From contig OX419760.1 in NCBI GenBank assembly GCA_948567375.1, positions 10,850,001-10,914,000 on the forward strand: a stretch of DNA of 64,000 nt, read 5' to 3'. How positions within the stretch are numbered: the first letter of the stretch is position 1; every line of letters begins with the position of its first letter. Source of the DNA: Lunularia cruciata (Eukaryota > Streptophyta > Marchantiopsida > Lunulariales > Lunulariaceae). The notes below the pieces were generated by a model. That model ran no database searches. It saw only the letters and a list, made by a program, of their open reading frames with translations, and was not told where the DNA came from. The position numbers were made by a program, and so were the translations under genes. Below, one piece after another: positions 23,116-46,668 of this stretch.

Positions 23116-25810
23116 TGTAGACGACCGCACATGGAGAGGTGCAACCATGGTTAATACAAAAATAACTATAATAACACATGATGCTCTTTTCCATATTTGC
23201 AAAATCACAACCCTTCATATCTCAATTCATGTAATAAAATATAATATTTCAAAACTTTAAGGCGGTGAATCCAGTTGAAAGTGAAAGTCGCCAGCTCAAC
23301 TGGCGGAATGCTTTCAAAACCAAAATTACAAACTCTTAAAATTTTTAATTAATATCTCCAAAAATTTCAAATTAAATTCTCATGAAATTTAATCATGAAT
23401 ATCAAAAATTAAAAATAAAATTTCTTGACCCATCACTCTCAATGTGAAAAAATCATTATAAACCCTGATTTTAAAAAAAATTTCCATAACTTTCTAATCA
23501 ATTCTCTATGGTTTTCAATCTAGATATAATAATATAAAAAATAACATAATAGACTATTCACTCAAGTGCTATATGCCATAGCCATTAGAAAATATATCTC
23601 TTCCTTCTCACATCTCTCCCTTTGCTCTTCGGAACTCCTCTTCCTTCTCACATCTCTCCCTTTGCTCTTCAGAACTCCTCTAGTTGAGAGTGTCCGTACT
23701 ATTTATGCAAACGTACCAGTTTATGCGACACTTGTATGGTATACTGTACAATACGGTATCATATGGAGCCTCGCAGCAGTCCAAAGAGTATTATACTAGA
23801 ATCTCGTCGTAAGATTCTATACCCTGGGGGTTGCGGACACTTGTCCGACAGATTAGGAGCGAGTGCGCCACCTCCGCCAGACGGCCAAAGACTCGTTTAC
23901 CAGTATGTATTCTACCCAGTAGCATCAACACCAAATTGGCTGCAGCATCTCCTCGGACATCCTAGTTGTCCAAGGCGTTTCCCAGTAGAACGCATCCAGG
24001 TATGGAGACAACAGAGTTGGACGGAGTTGGCCCAGTTGCGGGTGACGGTATTCTGGACATAGAGTAATTCCTGTCCATTTCAAACCTGGGTTCCAACACA
24101 GTGCTCTTTCTTTATATTCCCGATGCCAATTGGCACTTGCTATGGCACTTCCTCGTTAGCTGCGCTTCTATGCACTCAGTTGTGGATGCCTTTCATCCGC
24201 ATCATCAGGTATGCCAAAATTGAAATCTCCCACTTCGCACTCAGTTACATGTCCTTGCATGGATCACTGAACGCACTGCTACATGATCTTGATTTCATTC
24301 GGAGAAGGCGCCGGTCAATGTGGTCCGAAATCTGTAAGCTGCCTGATCGGAATGGGGGCAACAACAACTGTGAAGTTGGAATATGGGATTAAAGTAGTGC
24401 TTCGGGTGCAATGTCCCTTTTGTACATAAATGAGGTTTTAAGTAAGCATCGACCTGCTTGTAATTGTTAGTACCGCGTTGAAGAATAGTGTAGAAGTTGG
24501 TGCTCAGATGAGTGAATTGTTCTGATTGCTTCTCATGCCGATAGATTTGAGCCCTCACGACCAGGAGATTGCTATGCTCCTGTGGCTGACTGCTCCTCAA
24601 TCCGGGAATCTTCTTTCTGGTTCATGTCCTGTTTGGAGGTGGATTAGTGTCATAGTAGAAAGGGGACGGGAACAGATCACAGGGAAAGAAGTTGAATCTG
24701 AATCGAGTTATATACTTCCTTGACCAGATCAATTCTATGCTATTCACTCACTTTCTTGTATCCAGAGGCCTTAGGTGGCAATTATGATGATCAGCTTCGC
24801 TGCTGTCCAAGACCAGTGTTAAAATTTTACCACACGATATCTTTGTAGCACTTACCTGCTATCTCTTAGATCATCACCCGTCCACGCTTATACAACACAT
24901 GAGCCCTAGCGGCAATGTGGTTTACCCCAGCGATCTTGGAGCGTCGAGCATTCATCCAACGAAATGAGGAAGCAATCTGATACCCGGTTTGAAGGTAGGT
25001 TTGTTGTTAGTATCGGGTGCAACTGTTGCATAACTAGTATAAATAGCAGGCAGGAATGTGAAGTGTTTACTAAGCGCGTCAAATTCTCTCTTTTCAAACT
25101 GCAGTACTGAGGATATTTGATCATCCGCTATAATTAACTTACCGGAAATGAGGAAACTTTCGATGTCCTGCGGTGATGTGAGAAAAGAATGAAGGGGAAT
25201 GAATTGACGGGGAACAAATGAACTCTGAGACCGCAATCTGATGGTGTACGAATGCAGGTAGACGGAATGCCTTTTGCGGTAGGATTCATGTCCACTGTTT
25301 GTCGTGGTTGACTAGAAGGAAAACTCATCTGATGTTTGGAGTCATCCTGACTACTTGTGTATTTGCAATTCTATCCCCGACCGTACCACTATTCTTGGAT
25401 TCTGCGGCGAAATACGCAGGAATTTACGAAGTGGAAAGTACATTTGCAAGGTCAGAACCATAGCTCAATATTCGAATTCTAATTTGTGACGTTTTGCTTA
25501 TGTTCAGTCCCTCCTGGTACTGAAATGTTCCTAAGTTACCATTATGGAGGAGTTTGTATTGGCAATAGAAGGACATACTGAGCAGACTTCACTGTCTTCA
25601 GTGGTCTCCTTCAACTAGAATATGTTTACCCAGTTTTCAAAACCAGGTCTCATTGGTCTCATACCCAGCAAGGCTGGAGCATGCTCTCCGTTCAAGGTAA
25701 TAAATCGACCGGTCGTGTTGGCCAAGGTCGGCTGTCTGCTGGAGGTAGATCCTTTGGAGGAATGTAAATGCCTGACGTTAACGTTTGTATGTCCGTTCTA
25801 CCGTGAAGGT
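23116..25810. other. Unassigned region between Gypsy-2 and the sialidase-like gene
   Basis: The first 450 bp are AT-rich with no signal. Open frames follow on both strands. The most gene-like are on the minus strand at 25236-24952 (SQSSFVPRQFIPLHSFLTSPQ, then FDALSKHFTFLPAIYTSYA) and 24600-24295 (FTHLSTNFYTILQRGTNNYK). I recognise no domain. A GTAAGT donor-like site follows the first near 25140. The region could hold a small unknown gene or 5' noncoding exons of the sialidase-like gene. Confidence 0.35.
23601..23680. repeat. 40-bp tandem duplication
   Basis: Two adjacent 40-bp units (23601-23640, 23641-23680) rich in CTTC and TCTCCC differ at one base. The unit is pyrimidine-rich. It looks like a recent replication slippage product. 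Confidence 0.85.
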
Positions 25811-25878
25811 TTTATTTAGGAGGTGGTGGAGAAGAAGCAGAAGCTGAAGACGTTCCCTCGAGCGTCAAATTATTGAGC

Positions 25879-38719
<12,841 letters not shown>

Positions 38720-39657
38720 TCTAAAGAGCATGGGCGAAAGGCTTTCCACTCAGCCGTTATCGTAGTCGTATATGAATGGTGGCATTTTGAGGCAGAGTAC
38801 TTCAATATGTCAAATGCAAATATGAGGTCTTCTCAGATCTCGGACCACAATAGCCGACTTGGCGACAAAATATGGCCTCAGGTAGAATCCAAATTTACCT
38901 GTCGATTGTACATGGGCTCTGCTGGACGTATCCGAATTGCTCCTGGGGATTGCCAATACATGTTGGGGTCGGAGGTTGACAATCGATTGCTGTAAATATT
39001 GTCCACAGTCCTGTGAAGGACTCAGATTCTAGGACTTAAGAATATGATGGGAAGGTCGTGAACTCGAGTTCCAGTTAGTTGTCCAGGCAAAATTGCGTAG
39101 ACGTCGCGCATAAACTAAAAAAGCTAAAAACTGGCGCTCAACAAACCGAGCTTGTCCCTGCTAGGGTTGGTGTAATTGCTGTATGATACGCAGACTGGAG
39201 GAGAAAACCATGAACGAGATAACGACTATCAAGAATTTTTTTGATGTTATTCTGGATGTTTTGTTTCACAGAGCAGAAGCGGCTTGTAGGACGACAAAAA
39301 CATTGCAAGACTCCATTGTCCGGTGAGAACATAGGGTCCACACCAAGCTGATGGTTTGTATGATAACTTTAGAATGACACTGACGGTCCATCTGGGTCAA
39401 TCCTAATCCTTCCCGACTCTTCAAATGAGCTTTATTTACAATTATTTCGATTTTCAATCCTAACTAATGGATTTTAAACTGTTATCAGGTCTTGAGTACA
39501 AGATAGACTCGCTCTCCGTTTTGTACATTTTCTTAAAATCTGGAAACAAGGGCGGGCGGGTTGGCTGACAGTTTTGGATGTCTGTCAAGTTGCAACAACT
39601 ACTTTGCGTTGCCTGCCTGGAAAATTGATGGAGAAAATACACAACGGTCAATCGTTT
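38720..39657. other. Intergenic: 3' flank of the sialidase-like gene
   Basis: The stretch holds the presumed 3' UTR and spacer before the Copia-1 solo LTR. Short frames here show no domain. I see no RNA gene. Confidence 0.45.
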
Positions 39658-40207
39658 TGTTATGTTAAATTAAGTAATCTTGAGTTTAGAGACTTTTTCT
39701 TAGAATCAGACAAAATAGACACTGTTCATGGACGAACACTGTTCATGTTCACTGTTCACATACTTTCCATGTGCTGCATGTGTTACATGAGCACTATGGT
39801 AGCACACCATTCAGCACACCCTATAGCACACCCTTTAGCACACTTTTCAGTACACTCTTCTATCTATATAATCCCAATCAGGAGTTTCTTCTACTGGAGT
39901 TGATTTCTACCACTTCCCTTCTGCATTTCGTGAAGTCCTGAGCTGCCTAACACCATCTCAGGAGTGTTCTGTATTGGAGTTCTGTATCTCAGTATTGGAG
40001 ACTATTTGTGCTGCGTGAGTGAACTGTCTGTGCTGTCTTTGAAGGCTAGGAGAGAGTTAAGTACTTCTGTGTGCAATTAGGAGTGTCTACTCTGGTGTGA
40101 CTAGGAAAGCTGAGTGAGTGCTAAGATGTCTGATACATCAGAAGTCAGAATGCCTGAGAATAGACCATCTACTTCAAAGAGCAGGAACAAAGGTTCTCAT
40201 CATGTTA
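39658..40207 (+). repeat. Copia-1 solo LTR with perfect TSD
   Basis: The LTR spans 39663-40202 (TGTTAAATTAAG...CTCATCA). It is flanked by TGTTA on both sides (39658-39662 and 40203-40207). It has a TATA-like CTATATAATC near 39865 and short repeats of AGCACACC(C/A)T. It sits between the two convergent host genes. It sets the exact LTR boundaries for the whole family, including inclusion of the MSDTSE reading frame. Confidence 0.92.
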
Positions 40208-40615
40208 AATACCTGTTCATATTATGTAACGAAATCCAGAGCCCCTTGTAAACAACCCGGTTCCATACCCACGTCTCTGACTTGGACGGACTCTGACTCA
40301 TATGATGGTTCCCAGTAAAGATCGGCATAACTATCAGTTACACAGAGAGGTGAGCATGCATAAATCTGCATACAGGGGTTAGTACGATGTTTTGATGGGA
40401 AGGTACCTGCAGTACATTCAACCCTCTTCCTGGTTCGCATTATGCTCCCCTCCGACAAGTGGGAAGCTCATATTTGCCACCAGGCTTACACTCCAAATGC
40501 AGCCATGGAAATGGTGCTCAGGGTGCCAATCACTTGATGGAATGGTAAGTTGGCTTTCTTAAGAATGCCAGAAGGTGGGCAAAAATTAGATACACACAAG
40601 GATCTATGCGCGATA
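40208..40615. other. Intergenic: 3' flank of amidase gene
   Basis: This short convergent spacer lies between the solo LTR and the amidase stop. A minus-strand frame (40458-40222) has no recognised domain and lies after the amidase stop codon, so it is probably 3' UTR or chance. Confidence 0.45.
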
Positions 40616-43600
40616 CTAGAACATGAAATCTGCGGACGTAGGGAACTTGAGAGGATGCGTTTCTACAGTTTCAGCAGAGGCTAAATGTTGTTCCAGCTCC
40701 ACGCATATGCGCAACAACTCCTCATCTCGTCCTTTTCTCCCTACAACCTAGATGACATTCAAGAATCAAGTGTGATCAGTCATTCATAATCAGATTCAAT
40801 CTTGAGAAAAGAGAAAATACAGTTTCGGGTGATAAACCACTCCATGGGATGGGGAGACTGAACAAGTCCAGTCACTTTTACCTGAATGCCACAGGGTAAT
40901 CCGTCAATAAGGCACAGAGGCATTGTAACAATTGGGTTCCCGGATATCTTGACTGGTTCAACATAGCAACACATGCCTACATAATATGGCAAGGTCACAT
41001 CATTCACTGGAATAGGATCATGCTTGAAGTTGTGTCCAGGTGGAAGTACTGCACAAACTGACCGCAGCGTATACCACTGGGTTAGAATGACAATAAAAGA
41101 AGAAGCTCGATTGTACAGGTGAATCATCTTTGAGATATTGCGAAACATCAATCACCTCTTGGAAACAATCTCCCTGATTATTGACTGACAACGCTAGCTT
41201 GTAGAAGAGGGGAAGTCAGCTTTAATTCCGACTAGAATCCTCATAAAAACATCTGATAATCTGGAGACGAAGCAAGTCGTTATGGCATTGCCACTAAGCA
41301 CTCTTCGTACCAGGCGTGATGATTGCGGAGAAGTTTCCAGCTTCCATAAAAGCTTCAACCGCAGCTGAACTCCTTGCCTGAATAGATCTGGCCTCCTCTA
41401 AGTTTGTCAAATTGTAGTCTTTAGTTGCCACAGCTCCCCCGAATATCTGCAAGAGTTGATCTCCACCTCAGATTCTGTACAAATTCTGCACTTGGAAAAC
41501 TGCCATCACAAGGGAAAGCACAGCCAGCTAGGATGATGGATAAATACCCTCTGTGCTTTGTGGGTTATCTTGCCATCCAAAACAAAGTCCTTGGCTACTT
41601 TTGCTACTAGTTTTGTAGCTCCTCTATTCCTCGAAGCTTCTTCTAGCCATAAGGGGATCTTCTTCATGGCTTCGTCAATCCGGTGATCTAACAGCATGCC
41701 TGAATAGGAGGTCACTACTCCAAGGCATACTGCTTCAGTTGAGAACCTCTCAACAGCTTGCAATTTGTTCCCTGAAATATTTTCTCTTCCATTGCTCGAC
41801 TTGCGTAGCAGTGGTTGCATGCAGAACTGAAGGTCAGCAACATTTGTCTGTTCCAAGCGAACACAGAACGTTATGTGTGCGACCTGACAATATTTATCAG
41901 CTGAGAGTACCCGACAATCACAACCAAATATCTGATAAAGCAGAATACAATATCGCATGGAATATGACGATCGTAATTCCGAGCTAGTTTAAACAGATGT
42001 TTCACGGAGGAACAGGAAGTTTCACGGACCGTGAATAGACCTTCAACCAGGATAGACCCAATAACACTGGAATCTACAGATGGATGCGGGGGAGGAAATT
42101 GCTCCTGTTGATCTAGTACCATGTTTCCTCTCGATGCGTGGAAGCTGCAAGTACCACAAAAAGCTGCCTGTACAACCCAATTCCCGACTTGAAGTCAATG
42201 AGCAAAGATAGACATTGGCTGATAATGTCGCCCCTGATAAAGCACATCAAGGTGTAACATGCCTGGTTACCAGTAGCACTTTTAGAAGAACATGTATGTT
42301 TCTCAATTAGCATCTTATATCAATCATCTTCAAAACTATCGGAAGATAGCTATATCTTGTTACCTTAAATATATTTATTTCATCCTTATTGACCTTTTAA
42401 CCCGGAGAGAATACTGATCACTTACAGGTATTCGGAGACTTCCATTCAAGTCGTTTCCGACTGTTTCAGCCAAAGCAGAGAACTATCAGGGTCCACAGGG
42501 GATTAATTGAAGTTGCACTTACAATTCTGATAACTTACAAATCTGATTTGTTACCAGTAAAAGCAGCCAGTCCCATCGCAACGGCAGCAGCAGATCCTGT
42601 AGCGCAAGGTAAAATCTGTAAGTCTTACTGAACATACGGCATCAGATCCCAAACGAAGAAGCCGACGTAGGAATGTTCAGGTCCAGTTTTTCGCCTAGAG
42701 GCTACTATATCACTTACGCCTTATAGTGAGCCTAATGCCACTTCCTCTCAAACTGTATCCATCAATATCTCCATGTGAACATAGAAGAGGGAGTGTGGAA
42801 ATCTAGGCAGGTACATCACAAGAATGAAGCGCGGACAAGTGATGAATCAGCAGAAAGACATGACGCATTAAGTATAAGTGCAGAATACCTCCAGAACTGC
42901 CCCCCACTGTTACTTGTAGATTGTAAGGGTTCTTTGTCGTTCCGTAGACATCATTGAAAGTTTGAAGGTCCAGACCCAGCTGTTTCAAGAGAAAAAGAAG
43001 TCAAAGTTGGTTCTGCAAACAGAGACCGAAATGTATTAAGGATAATACTATGTCAAGTACGTATAAACCATGCATAGGTCATTGCTTCATAAATAGGCTG
43101 TGCAATTTGTCCCTGTTTTATCACGTTGGCTAACTAAAAAATGAATTGGGAGTTGAAAAGTGGAAGTCATAGGGCACTTTGAAACTCACTGTCGGGACGT
43201 TTGTCTTGCCCACTGGAATTGCACCTAGCTCTCGGAGAGTTGCCACGAATTTGCTGTCTTTGGCTGCAACTGGAAATCCAGTGAAAATCGCACTTCCACA
43301 TACTGTGTGGAAACCTTCCACGTTCAGATTATCTGTTTATGTTGACAGATACATACAGATTCAAAGGCGAGTACCAAGTCCAATACATCTAAACGTTGAA
43401 AGTTCATGAACGCCAGGCTCTCGACAAGGCAACTATGGTCTTAAAAACATCAGAAATTATTTCCACCCAGTATAAAGACCAATGATTGTAAGATCATAAA
43501 ACGTATATAATTGCAAAAATCACTGGAGTAATTTCTCCGGTAATAGTCGGAAAAAAGTCTCCTGATATGAAACCCAAAATTGGATGAGTCCTAAACTCAC

Positions 43601-44016
43601 GCTCACAATTCTCAGACAAAAACACTTACCTTTGACCAAAATAGGAAGTCCTTCGAAAGGTCGACACGAGGCCGGAGGTGCTTCAAGAGCATCCGGTGCA
43701 CAAGATTCTACCACAGAATTGACTTCCCCATCACAACTGTAAATTCTCCTCATAAAGTACTCCAGAACTTTCTTCCCGTGACCCGCCTGAAGATCACTCA
43801 ACAAGAAAAGTCTGTCGCGTCAGTTGACATTTGCAGGTCGGAATCACTACCCGAGGTCGTGCGGACTTCTGCAGTCAATTCTCGAGCTCAAGACATCGTA
43901 AACACAGGATTAGAAGTGCAATTTACCACCTTAACAGCGGCCACCAAGTGAGGAAGCAGAGGCTGAATCGAAGGCCAGCGCTGTACCTCCGTCAATTCTT
44001 CTTTGATGAGAACCAT
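40616..44016 (-). CDS. Amidase-signature family protein, twelve exons, 479 aa
   Basis: Amidase-signature enzymes hydrolyse amide bonds with a Ser-cisSer-Lys triad. Inferred exons are 44016-43927, 43786-43630, 43332-43190, 42979-42889, 42596-42555, 42460-42426, 42167-42048, 41931-41884, 41826-41548, 41446-41311, 41048-40882 and 40747-40616 (TAG). All introns are GT-AG and the phases close. Motifs are LPILVKDNLNVEGF (catalytic Lys), GKTNVPT, NPYNLQVTVGGSSGGSAAAVAMG (cis-Ser), GNDLNGSLRIPAAFCG (nucleophile Ser), ARSSAAVEAFMEAG, TPVLPPG, KISGNPIVTMP and GLPCGIQVVGRKGRDEELL. The usual G(S/T)D before the nucleophile is GND here. Exon 1 and the acceptor at 43786 are least certain, and the region around 41931-41826 is weakly conserved. 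The natural substrate is not evident. Confidence 0.88.
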
Positions 44017-44940
44017 TCTGTCGTGTATTCAGATGGAGGGAAGAAAGAACTCGCACCAAACCACCTGTTATTGTACACTTGTGCTACTTAACCTTTCAAA
44101 ATTTCATCGAACCTATCCTCAGAAAACGTAGTCTCTAGATGGAGGCAGAGAATTTTCCCCGGAGTGATCGTCCGCTGGTATGTGTGAAGATACTTGATGG
44201 AACACAGCAGGCAAGTGGATATCACTCAAGGATTTGTGGGACCGGTCCTACTAATTCAGTCAAATTCTCCTCTTACAGCAGATAAGTCGAAGGAATCAGG
44301 ACACGATAGACAACTCTGCCACAACTGTTCTCTCTCATCGCAGAATTAGATCGAATTCTCTCACTTGGAAGGAGGACTTGAGGTAATAGTGTCGCCTCAG
44401 GAACAAGTCATTCCCCTTGCGAACGTTCAACTAACCGTAAAGAGAGTCACGTGACATATGTTGACATCCCGGCGTAGCGTTGGGGAGTTCATTTCCGTTT
44501 CTTAATTGAATCTTTGAACAGAAGAGAAGTTTCCCGTTCACTTCTATATTTCCTGCATTGCCGGAAAGCAGAGTGCTCAATGGTCACTCTAACCCGTTTC
44601 TATATCTCTATATCTAAACTCACACAAAGGAACTTGGTTCTTCATGGAAGACAACCACGTTCAAATTTAGAGTGAAATGTAAACATAATCGAAGCCGATA
44701 TGCAATAGATATCTTTCTTTTATACTTTTGAAGAAAATGAACGATTCTTATTAGTACTTAATCTCTTATGTTCTACAAAACTCTATTGACAATACATGGG
44801 ATCCTCTCCAAGTACATATTCAACTTCTCAGTTAGTTAGAGCATTATCATATTTTTTGTGGCATTTTATACTTGTTGAATAAGATACGTTTAACTTTGGA
44901 GTTATTGTCTAACTAATTCACATATCTCAAACTCGGATAC
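44017..44940. other. Intergenic: amidase upstream region
   Basis: The first few hundred bases are the presumed amidase promoter and 5' UTR. From about 44600 the sequence becomes AT-rich and grades into the diverged Gypsy-3 LTR repeats. No gene is recognised. Confidence 0.5.
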
Positions 44941-46154
44941 ATAGGAGCGTATATACTTCGCTATCCAATATAGATCGCTGTCAATATCATAAATTATAAA
45001 AATATAATTTGCATATATGTCATATATGAATTCTAAATTGCATAATAATCAATTCATTCTTTTATTCAAATCAAATATGTTCTTTATCATTCATTCAACA
45101 ATCTATTAACACCGATTAGAATCAAGTCACTCACTCTAGCTACAAGATTCCAATGACATTCGTCGACCTGTGTCCACCATAGCCAATAACTAGAAAGCTC
45201 AACATCAGAGCAGTGAACTCTCTAGAGTTGTAGTTCAAAAGTATACCTCTCAGCTCTAAGTCTCCAACCCTAACGGCATTGCTGATGGCATATCTGCCAA
45301 TACAAATGGTACAAATGACGATGTGGTCTCACCATGTGATCAGAAAACCCTAATATGAAATCCGGCCACCATCAAGTAATCCATGAGCAACTACCAAAAT
45401 AACTATTATTGCCAACACAACCACTCCAATGTCTGAGCAAACTAACTTCAGTGTTAGAAACATTGTGATATTTATAATACGTATATACATTGTGTCGTGC
45501 GTATATACATCGCTACACAACATACATCGCTGTCAACATCATACACTATAAAAGCACAACTCACACATAAGTCATACATAGACTCTAAAGTGCCACAATA
45601 ATCATATTGCTTAACACTTTCAACTCAACTCAACTCAGATCAGTACTTGATCTGTCACTCTATAAACTGCCAACAACTGGGCACTGATTACAGTCAAGCC
45701 ACACCCACTCAAGCATAGAGAATCCAGGTGACGCTCGCCGACCTCTGTCCACCATAGCCAGGAACTCTAAGGCTCAACATCAGAGAAGTGAGCTCTCTGG
45801 AGCTCACTTCGAAACTATACCCCCTGGACTCGAGCTAGCCCTGAAACCCTAACGGTCCCGCTGACGGCACACTCGACGGTGCAAACGGTGCAAAGTGACG
45901 GTGGGCCCCACCGTGAAGTCAGTACCCCGAACACAAAATCTAACCGTCGGAAAGTAGTCCCTGAGAAACAGCTAGAATAACTCTAACTACCATCACTGGA
46001 ACTCCAGTGTCCGAGCATCTAGATGCGGAACTACAAATGGCGTGACAGCTGTCGTGCGTATATACATCGCTACACAACATACATCGCTGTCAACATCATA
46101 CACTATAAAAGCACAACTCACACATAAGTCATACATAGACTCTAAAGTGCCACA
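44941..46154 (-). repeat. Gypsy-3 3' LTR region with tandem U-V subunits (old and young copies)
   Basis: Two subunits alternate. U is about 105 bp (starts TGTCGTGCGTATATACATCG, ends AAAGTGCCACAAT). V is about 440 bp (from TTGCTTAACACTTTC to GGCGTGACA). The order is U' (about 44950), V' (about 45060-45480), U (45493-45598), V (45610-46050), U (46051-46154). The two U copies at 45493 and 46051 look identical, whereas U' and V' are strongly diverged, mainly C to T and G to A. On the minus strand the LTR starts TGTGGCAC at 46154, next to the polypurine tract. Confidence 0.7.
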
Positions 46155-46170
46155 ATCGCCCCCCTAGCTG
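46155..46170 (-). other. Gypsy-3 polypurine tract
   Basis: The minus strand reads CCAGCTAGGGGGGCG just before the 3' LTR start. A C-to-T and G-to-A altered counterpart lies near 55513-55528 in the older copy. Confidence 0.75.
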
Positions 46171-46323
46171 GCGGTTAGGTCCCTTTAACTCCAGATAGCC
46201 ATCTACTCTAAGTATATGGTATACCCTCTAATGGGCAAAGATCAGGAGGCCGGGTGCTATGGAGCCCCATCGTTAGTCGCCTGTCTGCAATCTATACCAT
46301 ATAAAGAATGAACTAGCTATAGG

Positions 46324-46668
46324 TCAAGTACATCTAGGACATAACCACTGTCCCTGAGGAACCACCGTGAGGGGAGGAGTCATACATGCCATATGCCATC
46401 CTCTCGAACAGCTATCACACACTAACATAGTAGCAGCTCCACCAGAAGAGCCACATAACATACACCTCAAGCCTGCACGTACAAGTGCCAAGCTTGGGTC
46501 CATAGTACCATCAATGTTTGGGAGGTGGCATGGCGCACAATTGCGCACATGATCCTTCCAAACAACACCATCACGTCCTTCTAACACAAGGACTCCAGAT
46601 GGCAAAACCTCGCGCACTCTCAAGATAGTGCGGCCTGTAGAAACATCAAGTGTCGTCGGTGCTGTCTG
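46324..46668 (-). pseudogene. Gypsy-3 C-terminal PHD finger domain
   Basis: After a TAG at 46671 the same frame continues QTAPTTLDVSTG and VLPSGVLVLEGRDG, a small beta-rich segment like the post-integrase barrel. A PHD finger follows with CMLCG, LVCDSC, RGWHMAC and GQWLCPRC, in Cys4-His-Cys3 order and with the Trp before the last Cys pair. It ends at TGA (46324). PHD fingers read the H3 N-terminal tail. Its position at the integrase C-terminus matches that of chromodomains in chromoviruses, so it probably replaces one as the chromatin reader. Confidence 0.88.

Noticed and set aside
23566-24062. Plus-strand frame with a Gly/Pro-rich stretch as a gene start
   Set aside because: It lacks a domain, lies partly over a pyrimidine-rich tandem repeat and shows no consistent exon structure.
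38807-38995. Additional exon downstream of the sialidase-like gene
   Set aside because: The gene closes with a TAA at 38719 in the conserved C-terminal exon; the frame shows no family similarity.
40222-40458. Extra C-terminal amidase exon on the minus strand
   Set aside because: The amidase frame ends in TAG at 40616 after its conserved end, and this frame has no domain.
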